DNA of 64,000 nt, taken from positions 186,001 through 250,000 of the forward strand of contig NZ_JAUSWH010000001.1 of NCBI RefSeq assembly GCF_030815125.1, written 5' to 3'. Shown here in pieces: positions 9,279 to 18,357 of the stretch. The translations under genes were made by a program, and so were the position numbers. The notes beneath the pieces were generated by a model. It worked only from the letters and a program-made list of their open reading frames with translations, ran no database searches and was not told the origin of the DNA. The number at the start of each line of letters is the position of its first letter. Within the stretch, counting starts at the first letter, position 1. The DNA is from Allorhizobium paknamense (GTDB taxonomy: Bacteria; Pseudomonadota; Alphaproteobacteria; Rhizobiales; Rhizobiaceae).

Positions 9279-10870
9279 TTCCTGCCTCCACGGCCCTGCT
9301 CCGGACCATTGAACGTGGCCTTGTAGATTGCCTGCTCGCCCGATTGCGGATCCCTGGCGATAAAGCGGAAGCTTTCGGCCCGCTCCACCACGGCTTCACC
9401 GGGCAGCGTGACGTAAACCTTGAGGGTGGTCGCCTCATCCGGCTCGACGGAGACGATGAAGGCGCGCCCCGGTTCTTCCTGCATGCCATTCACCTTCATC
9501 ACCGCCTGCGGCAGGCCATCGAGGGTGACGGTGATGTCGCGCGGCGCGGGGATCATGTTGAGCAGGCGCAGCGTATAGCCGTTGCGGATCGAACCGCTGG
9601 ATTCCAGCACATATTGCGGATTGCGGTCGTGCAGAACGTTTATTTCCAGCCGCTCGCGGGTCAGCAGCGCCACCAGCATGGCAATGCCCACCGCCGACCA
9701 GACGCCGAGGTAAAGCAGCGACCGGGGCCGGAAAATCACCCGCCAGTCGAAATGGCGCACCTGATCCACGAAACCGCCATCGGCCTTGCGCACGCGCTGC
9801 GGATCAATCGGTCCAGCACCATTATCGGTCGCGAGCGCCATGTTGCTCTGGTATTCGGCAAGGGTCGCATAGGCGATCAGACCGCGCGGCTTGCCCAGCT
9901 TGTCCATCACACCATCGCAGGCATCGATGCACAGCGCGCAGGTGATGCATTCGAGCTGCTGACCGTCGCGAATATCGATGCCCATGGGACAGACGACGAC
10001 GCAGGCATTGCAATCGACGCAATCCCCCACCGCCTGCCCCGCCGCCGCTGCCTTCTTGGCATGGCGCGAGCGCGGCTCGCCGCGCCAGTCGTTATAGGTC
10101 ACAACCAGCGAATTCTCATCCAGCATCGCGCCCTGAATGCGCGGCCAGGGGCACATGTAGATGCAGACCTGTTCGCGCATCAGTCCGCCGAACAGATAGG
10201 TGGTGGCGGTGAGGATGGCGATGGTCATATAGGCCACGGGCGCGGCCTCGCCCGTCACCACCTCCTTCAGAAGGCTCGGGGCATCGGCAAAATAGAAGAT
10301 CCAGGCCCCGCCCGTCAGCACGCCAATCACCAGCCAGACGGCGTGCTTGACCACCCGCTTGCGCAGCTTGTCGAAGCTCCAGGGCGCGGTGTCGAGCTTG
10401 ATGCGGGCATTGCGGTCGCCCTCGATGAAGCGCTCCACCACCAGGAAGAGATCGGTCCACACGGTTTGCGGACAGGTGTAACCACACCACGCCCGGCCCA
10501 CCGCAGAGGTGATGAGAAACAGCCCGAACCCCGCCATGACCAGAAGGCCCGCGACAAAGAAGAATTCCTGCGGCCAGATCTCGATGAAGAAGAAATAGAA
10601 GCGGCGATGCGCCAGATCGATCAGCACCGCCTGATCCGGCGCATAAGCACCGCGATCCCAGCGGATCCAGGGCGTGAGGTAATAAATCCCGAGCGTGACG
10701 GCCATGACCAGCCATTTGAACTGGCGAAACTGACCGCTGGCACGCTTGGGAAAGATCTTCTTGCGTGCCTCATAAAGAGGCTTTCTGACCTTTGCAGAGT
10801 TTACGGGCTGCACATCCGCCCGCTCGATCACGGGCAGATCAGCTGGATCGCTAGGGTTTTGGTTCTTCAT
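9275..10870 (-). CDS. ccoG: cbb3 oxidase accessory iron-sulfur protein CcoG (FixG/RdxA)
   Basis: Polytopic membrane protein of 531 residues with two ferredoxin-type 4Fe-4S clusters. After several helices, CIYMCPWPRIQ appears, then CVDCNACVVVCPMGID and CITCALCIDACD in the middle, and a C-terminal periplasmic domain. CcoG reduces Cu(II) for cbb3 assembly in related bacteria. It is the first gene of ccoGHIS; an FNR/FixK box centred about 63 nt upstream of its ATG implies oxygen-regulated expression from its own promoter. Confidence 0.95.
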   Translation of the reverse strand: MKNQNPSDPADLPVIERADVQPVNSAKVRKPLYEARKKIFPKRASGQFRQFKWLVMAVTLGIYYLTPWIRWDRGAYAPDQAVLIDLAHRRFYFFFIEIWPQEFFFVAGLLVMAGFGLFLITSAVGRAWCGYTCPQTVWTDLFLVVERFIEGDRNARIKLDTAPWSFDKLRKRVVKHAVWLVIGVLTGGAWIFYFADAPSLLKEVVTGEAAPVAYMTIAILTATTYLFGGLMREQVCIYMCPWPRIQGAMLDENSLVVTYNDWRGEPRSRHAKKAAAAGQAVGDCVDCNACVVVCPMGIDIRDGQQLECITCALCIDACDGVMDKLGKPRGLIAYATLAEYQSNMALATDNGAGPIDPQRVRKADGGFVDQVRHFDWRVIFRPRSLLYLGVWSAVGIAMLVALLTRERLEINVLHDRNPQYVLESSGSIRNGYTLRLLNMIPAPRDITVTLDGLPQAVMKVNGMQEEPGRAFIVSVEPDEATTLKVYVTLPGEAVVERAESFRFIARDPQSGEQAIYKATFNGPEQGRGGRK

Positions 10871-10926
10871 CGGGGCCTGACCTCATGCTTCAGGCTCCCT
10901 TTTCTCCCGGACAGGACAAAGACACC

Positions 10927-10940
10927 TTGACTTAAATCAA
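10927..10940. promoter_or_regulatory. FNR/FixK box upstream of ccoG
   Basis: TTGACTTAAATCAA matches the TTGAT-N4-ATCAA consensus with one deviation. It lies in the 246-bp gap between ccoG and the divergent dipeptidase gene, about 63 nt from the ccoG start, which suits activation under low oxygen by a FixK- or FnrN-type protein. Confidence 0.85.
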
Positions 10941-11116
10941 GCAGCGGCGAAGCGCCGCAAGATTGCCCCCGGAAAAAGCCGGAGACCCCAGGAAAGCAAA
11001 ACCTACCATCAAAAGTGGCACGACTTTTGCTTTTAAGCTATGAACACCACTGTGTGGAGACGGCTTAATAGATTATTTTAATTGAATTTTTCTCAAATTT
11101 TGGATTGGGGGCAATC

Positions 11117-12397
11117 ATGACAAAGCAGCAGGCGACCGCCCGCACAAGGGCAATGCGCGACGATTATCTCGAAAAAGTCCATGCAAAAGCCTATCCCATC
11201 GATACGCATCTCGATTCACTCTATCTCAGCTGGCTTGGGGATTACGATTTCTGGAAGGGCGACTGGAAGCCCCGCGCCGAGCCGCTGAGCTTGAAACTGA
11301 TCAAGAAGACCACCCCGAAGGGCCAGAACAAGCCGATCTGCGAACATGTGAGCGGGCCGGATTTTCTGGCCGGCGGCTATGGCGGCGCCTGTTTCAGCGC
11401 CCATGCGCTCTGGGAAAACCTCCTGCCCGCCTTCCTGCTCGACCCTTGGGAAAACTGGAAGGAGCATCAGCGCTATGTCGCGCGGATCATAGCCGAAAGC
11501 CGGGGCCTGCTGCGGCTGACGACGACACCGCAGCAGGTGAGCGAGGCAAAGGCGGAAGGGGTGAGAAGCGTCATTCTCGCCGTGGAAGGCGCGCATGTGC
11601 TGGGCGGCTATGGCCGCAAAAGCGAAGCGCTGCGGCTGGAGCGCCTTGCACAGATTGCCCGGGAAGGGGCTGCTTACATTACCCTGAACCACTTCAGCCA
11701 TACGGACATCTGCAAGACCGGTTACAAGCCGATGAACCCCTGGCGTCTTGGCGCCGATGGCCTTTCCGCCTTCGGCAGCCGCTTCGTGGAGCGCTGCATC
11801 GATCTGGGGCTGATGATCGATGTTTCCCATAGTTGCAGCAAGGCCGTCATTGAGGTCGCTGAGCTTTGCAAGCGGCGGGGCGCACCGCTGCTCGCCTCGC
11901 ATGCCGCCGCCCGCAGCGTCACAGCAGCCGGTGAGAAACGCTGGTCCTGGCATCTGTCACGCGGTTTCTCCGACGACGCCGTGCGCGCCATCGTGGAAAC
12001 CGGCGGCACGATCAGCGTGATCCTCTCCCCCTATTTCCTGAAGCACAGCCGCCTGCCCAATGGACAGCCCGACCGCGACGCTGATCTGGCCTTCGTGGTG
12101 CATTATTACGAGCGGCTTGCCGATCTCATCGCCTCCATGGGCATCACGGATGACCCGTGGAACCATCTCTCTTTCGGCAGCGATTTCGATGGCGGCATTT
12201 GCAGCATTCCCACCGGCATGCAGAGCGGCGCGGATCTGCGCAATTTCACCCGCGCCATGCTGGAGGCAGGCTGGCCGGAGGAGCGGATCTGCAAGGTCTA
12301 TAGCGGCAATTTCCTGCGCGTCTGGCGGGCAGCGAAGGAACTGACGCACAAAACGAAAAAGGCCCCGGCCTTGCAGCCGGAGCCTGAAATGGCTTGA
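11117..12397 (+). CDS. Membrane-dipeptidase-like peptidase, family M19
   Basis: Zinc-dependent dipeptidase-fold enzyme of 426 residues. H31 and D33 (DTHLDS) supply the first metal ligands, VEGAH near residue 158 a bridging glutamate, and NHFSH and LLASHAA the later histidines, as in renal dipeptidase (TIM-barrel amidohydrolase superfamily). No signal peptide or membrane anchor is visible, so it is probably cytoplasmic despite the family name. The ATG at 11117 with GGGGG upstream is preferred over a TTG four codons earlier. It lies on the opposite strand between the two cco blocks, an unexpected position. Its substrate is unknown. Confidence 0.85.
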   Translation: MTKQQATARTRAMRDDYLEKVHAKAYPIDTHLDSLYLSWLGDYDFWKGDWKPRAEPLSLKLIKKTTPKGQNKPICEHVSGPDFLAGGYGGACFSAHALWENLLPAFLLDPWENWKEHQRYVARIIAESRGLLRLTTTPQQVSEAKAEGVRSVILAVEGAHVLGGYGRKSEALRLERLAQIAREGAAYITLNHFSHTDICKTGYKPMNPWRLGADGLSAFGSRFVERCIDLGLMIDVSHSCSKAVIEVAELCKRRGAPLLASHAAARSVTAAGEKRWSWHLSRGFSDDAVRAIVETGGTISVILSPYFLKHSRLPNGQPDRDADLAFVVHYYERLADLIASMGITDDPWNHLSFGSDFDGGICSIPTGMQSGADLRNFTRAMLEAGWPEERICKVYSGNFLRVWRAAKELTHKTKKAPALQPEPEMA

Positions 12398-12404
12398 GGT
12401 GATT

Positions 12405-12423
12405 GGCTGCGGTATCCGCAGCC
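12405..12423. terminator. Hairpin between convergent dipeptidase and ccoP genes
   Basis: GGCTGCGG and CCGCAGCC form a perfect 8-bp stem with a 3-base loop, in the 32-bp gap between two converging genes. No T-run follows on either strand; it may act in both directions as a weak terminator. Confidence 0.5.
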
Positions 12424-12429
12424 AGCCCT

Positions 12430-13293
12430 TTATTCACCGCCACCAAGCGAGTGGACGTAAACCGCCAGTTCCTTGACGGTGGTATCGCCGAGGCGGGCCG
12501 ACCATGCAGGCATGACGCCATGCTTGGGATGGGCCACCTGCTGGGCAATCTCGGTTTCGCCCTTCACCTTCAGCCAGATGGCATCGGCAAGGTTGGGAGC
12601 GCCGACATCGCGGTTGCCCTCTGCCTTTTCACCATGGCAGGCCACGCAATTGGCCTGGAAAACCGCCTTGCCCGGCTCCACCAGCGCCGCATTGGAAGGC
12701 GTGCCGGTGAGGCTGACCACGTAGGCCGCGACCTGACGGATTTCTTCCGGCTTCAGGATCTCGGCAAATGCCGGCATTTCGGAGGTCCGGGTTTCCGGAT
12801 CGCTGGTGTAACGAATGCCGTGTTGCAGCGTGGTGTAGATGGCGTCGATATCACCACCCCACAGCCAATCATCGTCATTGAGGTTGGGATAGCCGGGGCC
12901 GCCCGCTGCACCGGAGCCGTGGCAGGGCGTGCAATTGACCTTGAAGGCCGCAGCACCGCCGGACAGGGCAAACTGGGTCAGCTCCTTGTCGGCCAGAATA
13001 TCCTTCACCGGCAGCGCGGCAATCCTGTCGGTAAACACGGCCTGCGCCTTCTTGGCGGCGGCCACTTCTTCCGTCACGGCCGCACGGTTGGTATAGCCCA
13101 GCAGGCCCTTGGTATTGCTGGTCAGCGTGGGCCAGGCCGGATAGACCACGGTATAGCCGATGGCCCAGACGATGGTGGCGTAGAAGGTATAGACCCACCA
13201 GCGCGGCATGGGATTGTTCAGTTCGCGGATACCGTCCCATTCATGGCCGGTGGTTTCGACGCCGCTGATTTCGTCAATATGTTTTTCCGACAT
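12430..13293 (-). CDS. ccoP: cbb3 cytochrome oxidase diheme subunit CcoP (FixP)
   Basis: Membrane-anchored c-type cytochrome of 287 residues that passes electrons to the CcoN/CcoO core. An N-terminal segment with PMPRWWVYTFYATIVWAIGY is the membrane anchor, followed by two heme c sites, CTPCH and CVACH, each in a cytochrome c domain. Length matches the family. It is the last gene of ccoNOQP, 2 bp after ccoQ. Its 3' end faces the dipeptidase gene. Confidence 0.95.
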   Translation of the reverse strand: MSEKHIDEISGVETTGHEWDGIRELNNPMPRWWVYTFYATIVWAIGYTVVYPAWPTLTSNTKGLLGYTNRAAVTEEVAAAKKAQAVFTDRIAALPVKDILADKELTQFALSGGAAAFKVNCTPCHGSGAAGGPGYPNLNDDDWLWGGDIDAIYTTLQHGIRYTSDPETRTSEMPAFAEILKPEEIRQVAAYVVSLTGTPSNAALVEPGKAVFQANCVACHGEKAEGNRDVGAPNLADAIWLKVKGETEIAQQVAHPKHGVMPAWSARLGDTTVKELAVYVHSLGGGE

Positions 13294-13295
13294 GA

Positions 13296-13457
13296 TTAGT
13301 CCTCCCTCAGAGGGATGCTGGCGGCTTCATCGGCGTTTTTCTTGCCGCCGGGCCGCAAGGCGAAGATGACTGCGCCGATGAAGAACAGGGTCATGGCCAG
13401 CAGACCCCAGCTATCGGCGAAATGGCGCATGGCCGTGTAGATTTCGGTTCCTTCCAT
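13296..13457 (-). CDS. ccoQ: cbb3 cytochrome oxidase subunit CcoQ (FixQ)
   Basis: A 53-residue single-helix protein, MEGTEIYTAMRHFADSWGLL..., with the hydrophobic stretch at residues 18-34 and a charged tail. CcoQ stabilises the cbb3 complex. It lies between ccoO (9 bp away) and ccoP (2 bp away), the standard position. Its size, single helix and place make the call firm. Confidence 0.92.
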   Translation of the reverse strand: MEGTEIYTAMRHFADSWGLLAMTLFFIGAVIFALRPGGKKNADEAASIPLRED

Positions 13458-13466
13458 GGCCGCACC

Positions 13467-14198
13467 TCACCGATAGCCTGTTGCGTCGTCATACTTGGTG
13501 AAGTCCACCAGCGTGCCGAGCATCTGCAGATAGGCGATCAGCGCGTCCATTTCGGTGACGCGGGTGGGATCACCGTCGAAATCGCCGGTCTTGGCCTTGG
13601 GATAGCGTGCCAGCAGACCCGCCGTATCGGCATTCGGATCAGCCTGCGCCATCAGATCGGCCTTGGCGTTGTCGATCATCTCCTGGCTATAGGGCACGCC
13701 CACTTCACTGTTCACCTTCAGGTCCATGGAGACATTGGTGATCTTCAGCGGCGTTTCCTTGAGGAAGGCGTATTTCGGCATGATCGATTCTGGCACCACG
13801 GAACGCGGATCGCTCAGGTGCTGCACATGCCATTCGTTCGAGTAACGGTCACCGACGCGGGCAAGGTCAGGCCCTGTCCGCTTCGAACCCCACTGGAACG
13901 GATGGTCGTACATGCTTTCCGCCGCCAGCGAGTAGTGACCGTAGCGCTCCACCTCGTCGCGGAACGGACGGATCATCTGGCTGTGGCAGAGGTAGCAGCC
14001 TTCGCGGATGTAGATGTCCCTGCCCGCCAGTTCCAGCGGGCTGTAAGGGCGCATGCCCTCCACCTTTTCAATGGTGTTCTGAAGGTAGAAAAGCGGTGCG
14101 ATTTCCACGATACCGCCGATCGTCACGACCAGCAGCGAGCCGAGAAAGAGAAGGCTGGCGTTCTTTTCAAGGATCTGGTGTTTGTCAAGAATGGACAT
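13467..14198 (-). CDS. ccoO: cbb3 cytochrome oxidase monoheme subunit CcoO (FixO)
   Basis: Membrane-bound cytochrome c subunit of 243 residues. One N-terminal transmembrane helix (about residues 14-36) is followed by [12 protein letters not shown], the single heme c site, with the methionine ligand region near the C-terminal half. It relays electrons from CcoP to CcoN. A strong ribosome binding site (AAGGAGG) precedes the ATG. It lies 14 bp downstream of ccoN. Confidence 0.95.
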   Translation of the reverse strand: MSILDKHQILEKNASLLFLGSLLVVTIGGIVEIAPLFYLQNTIEKVEGMRPYSPLELAGRDIYIREGCYLCHSQMIRPFRDEVERYGHYSLAAESMYDHPFQWGSKRTGPDLARVGDRYSNEWHVQHLSDPRSVVPESIMPKYAFLKETPLKITNVSMDLKVNSEVGVPYSQEMIDNAKADLMAQADPNADTAGLLARYPKAKTGDFDGDPTRVTEMDALIAYLQMLGTLVDFTKYDDATGYR

Positions 14199-14212
14199 GG
14201 AAGCCCTCCTTC

Positions 14213-15853
14213 TTATTCGGCAGGCTGGACATGAGCCGGAATGACAGCACCCGGAATGGGAGCCTCAACCCGCTGATGGCCACGAATGGTCATGAAGATG
14301 TTCCAGGCCATGATCAAACCGCCGGCCAGGTACATCGCCCCGCCCAGCGTGCGCAGCACGTAATAGGGGAACATGGCAGCGACGACTTCGGCGAAGGAAT
14401 AGACCAGGAAGCCCTGATTATCGTATTCGCGCCACATCAGGCCCTGCTGGATACCGGCAACCCACATGACGGCGGCGTAGACGACGATGCCGAGGGTGGC
14501 GAGCCAGAAGTGCCAGTTGACCAGCCGCAGCGAATAGAGCCGTTCACGGTGCCACAGCTTCGGCGTCAGGTAGTAGACGGCACCGAAGGTGATCATGCCG
14601 ACCCAGCCGAGCGCACCGGAGTGAACGTGACCGATGGTCCATTCGGTATAGTGGCTGAGCGAGTTGACGGCCTTGATCGACATCATCGGGCCTTCGAAGG
14701 TGGACATGCCGTAGAAGGCGATGGCAATGACCATCATGCGGATGATCGGGTCGGTGCGGATCTTGTCCCAGGCGCCCGAAAGCGTCATCAGGCCGTTGAT
14801 CATGCCGCCCCAGGAGGGCATCCACAGCATGATCGAGAAGACCATGCCCAGCGTCTGCGCCCAATCCGGCAGGGCGGTGTAATGCAGGTGGTGCGGACCG
14901 GCCCAGATATACATGAAGATCAGGGCCCAGAAGTGGATGATCGACAGGCGGTAGGAATAGACCGGACGGCCAGCCTGCTTCGGCACGAAATAGTACATCA
15001 TGCCCAGGAAGCCTGCGGTGAGGAAGAAGCCCACGGCATTGTGGCCATACCACCATTGCGTCAACGCATCCTGTACGCCGGAGAAGGCCGAATAGCTCTT
15101 CACGCCAAGGAAGGAGACCGGGATCGCCAGGTTGTTGACGATATGCAGCATGGCAATCGTGACGATGAAGGCGAGGTAGAACCAGTTGGCCACATAGATA
15201 TGCGGCTCCTTGCGGGTCAGGATCGTGCCCATGAAGGCAACGAGATAGCCGACCCAGACGATGGTGAGGAACAGGTCCACATACCATTCCGGCTCGGCAT
15301 ATTCGCGGCCCTGGGTAATGCCCAGCAGATAGCCGGTGGCGGCCATGACGATGAACAGGTTATAACCCCAGAACACAAACCAGCCGAGGGTGCCGCCAAA
15401 CAGGCGCTGCCGACATGTGCGCTGTACCACGTAAAAGGAGGTGGCGATCAGCGCGTTGCCGCCAAAGGCGAAGATAACGCCCGAGGTGTGCAGCGGCCGA
15501 AGGCGGCCGAAGTTGAACCAGGGCGCAACATTGAGATCGGGAAAAGCGAGCTGGGCAGCAATCAGCACACCCACCAGAAAGCCAACCACACCCCAGAAGA
15601 CCGTGGCGATGACGCCGTAGCGGATCGGATCATCGAAATATTCGGATTTGGAAACCGCGGCCTGACGCTCGCCGCTGACCACGGCCAGCGGTGCGAACTT
15701 GATATGCCGCAGCATGAAAACCGTGCCGGCCAGCAGCACGAAGAAGGCCACCCACATATGGGCGGCAAAAAGGCTGTCATAGGCGAAACCCGCCCCGAGC
15801 AGCGCGGCGAAGGCCAGAACGGCCAGCACCAGGGTCTCGAAAGTGTAGTTCAT
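14213..15853 (-). CDS. ccoN: cbb3 cytochrome oxidase catalytic subunit CcoN (FixN)
   Basis: Heme-copper oxidase core of 546 residues and about 12 membrane helices that reduces oxygen with high affinity. Metal-ligand regions are plain: [36 protein letters not shown] (CuB histidines) and [11 protein letters not shown]. The start at 15853 (MNYTFETLV) gives the usual FixN N-terminus; a frame extending to 16042 would run through the FNR box. The box centred about 91 nt upstream of the ATG indicates induction at low oxygen. Confidence 0.95.
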   Translation of the reverse strand: MNYTFETLVLAVLAFAALLGAGFAYDSLFAAHMWVAFFVLLAGTVFMLRHIKFAPLAVVSGERQAAVSKSEYFDDPIRYGVIATVFWGVVGFLVGVLIAAQLAFPDLNVAPWFNFGRLRPLHTSGVIFAFGGNALIATSFYVVQRTCRQRLFGGTLGWFVFWGYNLFIVMAATGYLLGITQGREYAEPEWYVDLFLTIVWVGYLVAFMGTILTRKEPHIYVANWFYLAFIVTIAMLHIVNNLAIPVSFLGVKSYSAFSGVQDALTQWWYGHNAVGFFLTAGFLGMMYYFVPKQAGRPVYSYRLSIIHFWALIFMYIWAGPHHLHYTALPDWAQTLGMVFSIMLWMPSWGGMINGLMTLSGAWDKIRTDPIIRMMVIAIAFYGMSTFEGPMMSIKAVNSLSHYTEWTIGHVHSGALGWVGMITFGAVYYLTPKLWHRERLYSLRLVNWHFWLATLGIVVYAAVMWVAGIQQGLMWREYDNQGFLVYSFAEVVAAMFPYYVLRTLGGAMYLAGGLIMAWNIFMTIRGHQRVEAPIPGAVIPAHVQPAE

Positions 15854-15937
15854 TGTTGGCATCCCCCAACGCTTGGTGTGCGAGAGCGGAGAGTCCCCGC
15901 GTCGTTGCTGGTGTGCCACCGGGAAGCGCAAGGAGCC

Positions 15938-15951
15938 TTGATTTAAATCAA
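15938..15951. promoter_or_regulatory. FNR/FixK box between ccoN and the hemerythrin gene
   Basis: TTGATTTAAATCAA is a perfect palindrome matching the TTGAT-N4-ATCAA anaerobox exactly. It lies in the 262-bp divergent gap, about 91 nt from the ccoN start and about 171 nt from the hemerythrin start, so it may serve both. Confidence 0.9.
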
Positions 15952-16115
15952 TGCATTTCAGCGGGCTCGGAACGATACAGGACAACAAGGGAAAGAAGCG
16001 TCTGTTGCAGCAGGCCTCCTTTTCCCAACCTTGGGAACGCAATCAAAAATTGCATAAACTTCCCGAAACCATCGCCAGTAAAGGCCGGCTTTCGGCTGAC
16101 CGTTGGAGACGCAGG

Positions 16116-16637
16116 ATGCAACGCAACGCCAATAGCATGAACGACAATAGCCAGAATTCTCCGCTGACTTTTGCTGCCCCTGCTTGCGAGGGTGGGCTGG
16201 AATGGCTGGCGCGCGCGCATGACGAACAACTGGCGCTGTGTCGCGAGCTTGAGGAAATCGCCGACTCGCTGCCTGCAAACGTCAACCGGCAAAAATGTAT
16301 CTATGCCGCCAAGGCCTTAGGGCCGCTCATTCAGGGCGCGCACCATTACGAGGAGACCGTGCTTTTTGCCGGGCTGGAGCGCAGCAATGGCGGCAACCAG
16401 ACCCTTCAGGACACGCTGAACCGCCTGAAATTCGAGCATTGCGAAGACGAGTGCTTCGCCGAGGAACTCACCGATGCGCTCTTGAAACTGGGCAGTGGCG
16501 ATCAGGTGAACGTGGAGGCCGTAGGCTATATGCTGCGCGGCTTTTTCGAAGGCCTGCGCCGCCACATCGCTTTCGAGCGCGAGCATCTTCTGTCCGGTCT
16601 TCAGCAAAATGCACTGGACGGAACCGGAGGCAAGTAA
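16116..16637 (+). CDS. Hemerythrin HHE-domain protein
   Basis: Soluble protein of 173 residues with the spaced histidine/glutamate pattern of a hemerythrin four-helix bundle: RAHDEQ near residue 33, AHHYEE near residue 75, FEHCEDE near residue 108 and RRHIAFEREH near the C-terminus. Such proteins bind oxygen, NO or iron. The ATG at 16116 has GGAG 7 nt upstream; a longer in-frame extension to 15951 would begin inside the FNR box and is rejected. It diverges from ccoN, which suggests a role in low-oxygen or nitric oxide physiology. An intrinsic terminator follows. Exact function is unknown. Confidence 0.8.
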   Translation: MQRNANSMNDNSQNSPLTFAAPACEGGLEWLARAHDEQLALCRELEEIADSLPANVNRQKCIYAAKALGPLIQGAHHYEETVLFAGLERSNGGNQTLQDTLNRLKFEHCEDECFAEELTDALLKLGSGDQVNVEAVGYMLRGFFEGLRRHIAFEREHLLSGLQQNALDGTGGK

Positions 16638-16668
16638 CGCCTCCACGCTTCAAGATGCCAAAATTGAC

Positions 16669-16702
16669 AAAGCCGTGCGGTGTTGCCACCGCACGGCTTT
16701 TC
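16669..16702. terminator. Intrinsic terminator after the hemerythrin gene
   Basis: AAAGCCGTGCGGTG pairs perfectly with CACCGCACGGCTTT around a TTGC loop, followed by T on the plus strand. On the other strand a weaker T-rich tail follows, so it may also end aroG transcripts that pass through the repeat at 16733-16834. Confidence 0.85.
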
Positions 16703-16732
16703 GTCATTCCATAGCCGGATGAAGCTCCGGTT

Positions 16733-16834
16733 TAGAGCATAATCCGACCGGAGTGAAACGAGGATCGACAAAATTATGCTTCAAAAATAAAAGGTTAGAG
16801 CGCCGATGTGATTCAATCAGATCGGCGCTCTAAA
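16733..16834 (+). repeat. Modular palindromic repeat, family A, copy 1
   Basis: TAGAGCATAAT...ATTATGCT forms the left hairpin; a short A-rich linker and TTAGAGCGCCGAT...ATCGGCGCTCTAA form the right one. Related elements lie at 19887, 22145, 33227 and 37165. This copy lies between the aroG stop and the shared terminator at 16669-16702. Its size and two-palindrome structure resemble the RIME elements of rhizobia. Confidence 0.8.
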
Positions 16835-16851
16835 GGCTATGTTTGCAGCTG

Positions 16852-18228
16852 TTAAGCCGAAGCAACCTTCATCTGCTTTTCTTCACGCCCACCCTTCATG
16901 CGCTCGGCCAGAAGGAAGGCCAGTTCCAGCGCCTGATCGGCATTGAGGCGCGGGTCGCAATGGGTGTGGTAGCGGTCGTGCAGATCCTCGGCGGAGAGCG
17001 CGCGCGCACCGCCGGTGCACTCCGTCACGTCCTTGCCGGTCATCTCGATATGGATGCCGCCCGGGTGAGAGCCTTCGGCGCGATGGATCTGGAAGAAGCT
17101 TTCCACTTCCGACAGAACCCGTTCGAACGGACGGGTCTTGTAGTTGTTGAGCGTGATCGTGTTGCCATGCATGGGATCGCAGGACCATACGACCTTGCGC
17201 CCTTCCCGCTCCACAGCGCGAATGAGGCGCGGCAGATGGTCGGCCACCCTGTCATGACCGAAACGGCAGATCAGCGTCAGACGGCCCGCTTCGTTGGCAG
17301 GGTTCAGAATGTCGATCAGGCTCAGCAGATCGTCTGCCTGCAGCGACGGGCCACATTTCAGACCAATCGGATTCTTGATGCCGCGGCAATATTCCACATG
17401 GGCGTGATCGGCCTGACGGGTACGGTCGCCGATCCAGATCATGTGACCGGAGGTGGCGTACCAGTCGCCCGAGGTGGAATCGACGCGGGTCAGCGCTTCT
17501 TCATAGCCCAGAAGCAGCGCTTCATGGCTGGTGAAGAAGTCCGTTTCGCGCAGGCTCGGATTGTTTTCCGATGTAATGCCAATGGCCTTCATGAAGTCCA
17601 TGGTTTCGGAAATCCGGTCGGCCAGTTTGCGGTAGCGGTCCGCCTGCGGGCTGTCCTTGACGAAGCCGAGCATCCACTGATGCACGTTTTCCAGGTTGGC
17701 ATAGCCACCCATGGCGAAGGCGCGCAAAAGGTTCAGCGTCGCAGCCGACTGGCGGTAGGCCATGAGCTGACGATGCGGATTGGGAATACGCGCCTCCGGC
17801 GTGAATTCGATGCCGTTGATGATGTCGCCGCGGTAGCTCGGCAGTTCCACGCCGTCCAGCTTCTCGAAATCCGAGGAGCGCGGCTTGGCGAACTGACCGG
17901 CGATGCGACCAACCTTCACCACCGGCTGCTGGGCGCCGAAGGTCAGCACGACAGCCATTTGCAGGAAGGCGCGGAAGAAGTCGCGGATCGTATCGGCACC
18001 GTGTTCGGCAAAGCTTTCGGCGCAATCGCCGCCCTGCAGCAGGAAGCCGTTGCCTTCCGCCACATTGGCCAGCGCCTTCTTCAGGCGGCGGGCTTCACCG
18101 GCAAAAACGAGGGGCGGATAAGAGGCGAGCTTCTGCTCCGCCGTCTTCAACTCCTCCAGATCCGGATAGGCCGGAACCTGCTTGATAGGCTTTTGCCTCC
18201 AGCTGTTCGGTGTCCAATTCTGCGCCAT
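16852..18228 (-). CDS. aroG: 3-deoxy-7-phosphoheptulonate synthase, class II
   Basis: Enzyme of 458 residues that condenses phosphoenolpyruvate and erythrose 4-phosphate, the first step of the shikimate pathway. It is the plant-like class II type: N-terminal [19 protein letters not shown], then [17 protein letters not shown] and C-terminal [15 protein letters not shown]. The ATG at 18228 gives the family N-terminus; the frame's extension to 18258 does not. A perfect GCGGCCG/CGGCCGC hairpin at 18249-18267 lies in its leader about 21 nt before the start and could influence translation. The gene follows gor on the same strand by 129 bp. Symbol usage varies between genomes. Confidence 0.93.
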   Translation of the reverse strand: MAQNWTPNSWRQKPIKQVPAYPDLEELKTAEQKLASYPPLVFAGEARRLKKALANVAEGNGFLLQGGDCAESFAEHGADTIRDFFRAFLQMAVVLTFGAQQPVVKVGRIAGQFAKPRSSDFEKLDGVELPSYRGDIINGIEFTPEARIPNPHRQLMAYRQSAATLNLLRAFAMGGYANLENVHQWMLGFVKDSPQADRYRKLADRISETMDFMKAIGITSENNPSLRETDFFTSHEALLLGYEEALTRVDSTSGDWYATSGHMIWIGDRTRQADHAHVEYCRGIKNPIGLKCGPSLQADDLLSLIDILNPANEAGRLTLICRFGHDRVADHLPRLIRAVEREGRKVVWSCDPMHGNTITLNNYKTRPFERVLSEVESFFQIHRAEGSHPGGIHIEMTGKDVTECTGGARALSAEDLHDRYHTHCDPRLNADQALELAFLLAERMKGGREEKQMKVASA

Positions 18229-18357
18229 CGTCTTCACCCGATAATAACGCGGCCGCACAACGGCCGCTTTTGAATGGCGGGCTTATAAACTCTTAACAGG
18301 CGCTTGGAAAGCAGAAGTTTCGCGCCTGAAACGCGAAGGCCGAAAGACTTTTTCCGG

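Noticed and set aside
9344..10930. 528-codon plus-strand frame over ccoG
   Set aside because: Antisense shadow of a gene with clear iron-sulfur motifs.
14096..15946. 616-codon plus-strand frame over ccoN
   Set aside because: Antisense shadow of a gene with complete oxidase metal-ligand motifs; no ribosome binding site and no domain.
15854..16042. N-terminal extension of ccoN to 16042
   Set aside because: It would translate through the FNR box and overlap the hemerythrin promoter; the family N-terminus begins at 15853.
15951..16115. N-terminal extension of the hemerythrin protein to 15951
   Set aside because: Begins in the FNR box and lacks a ribosome binding site; the ATG at 16116 has GGAG at 7 nt.
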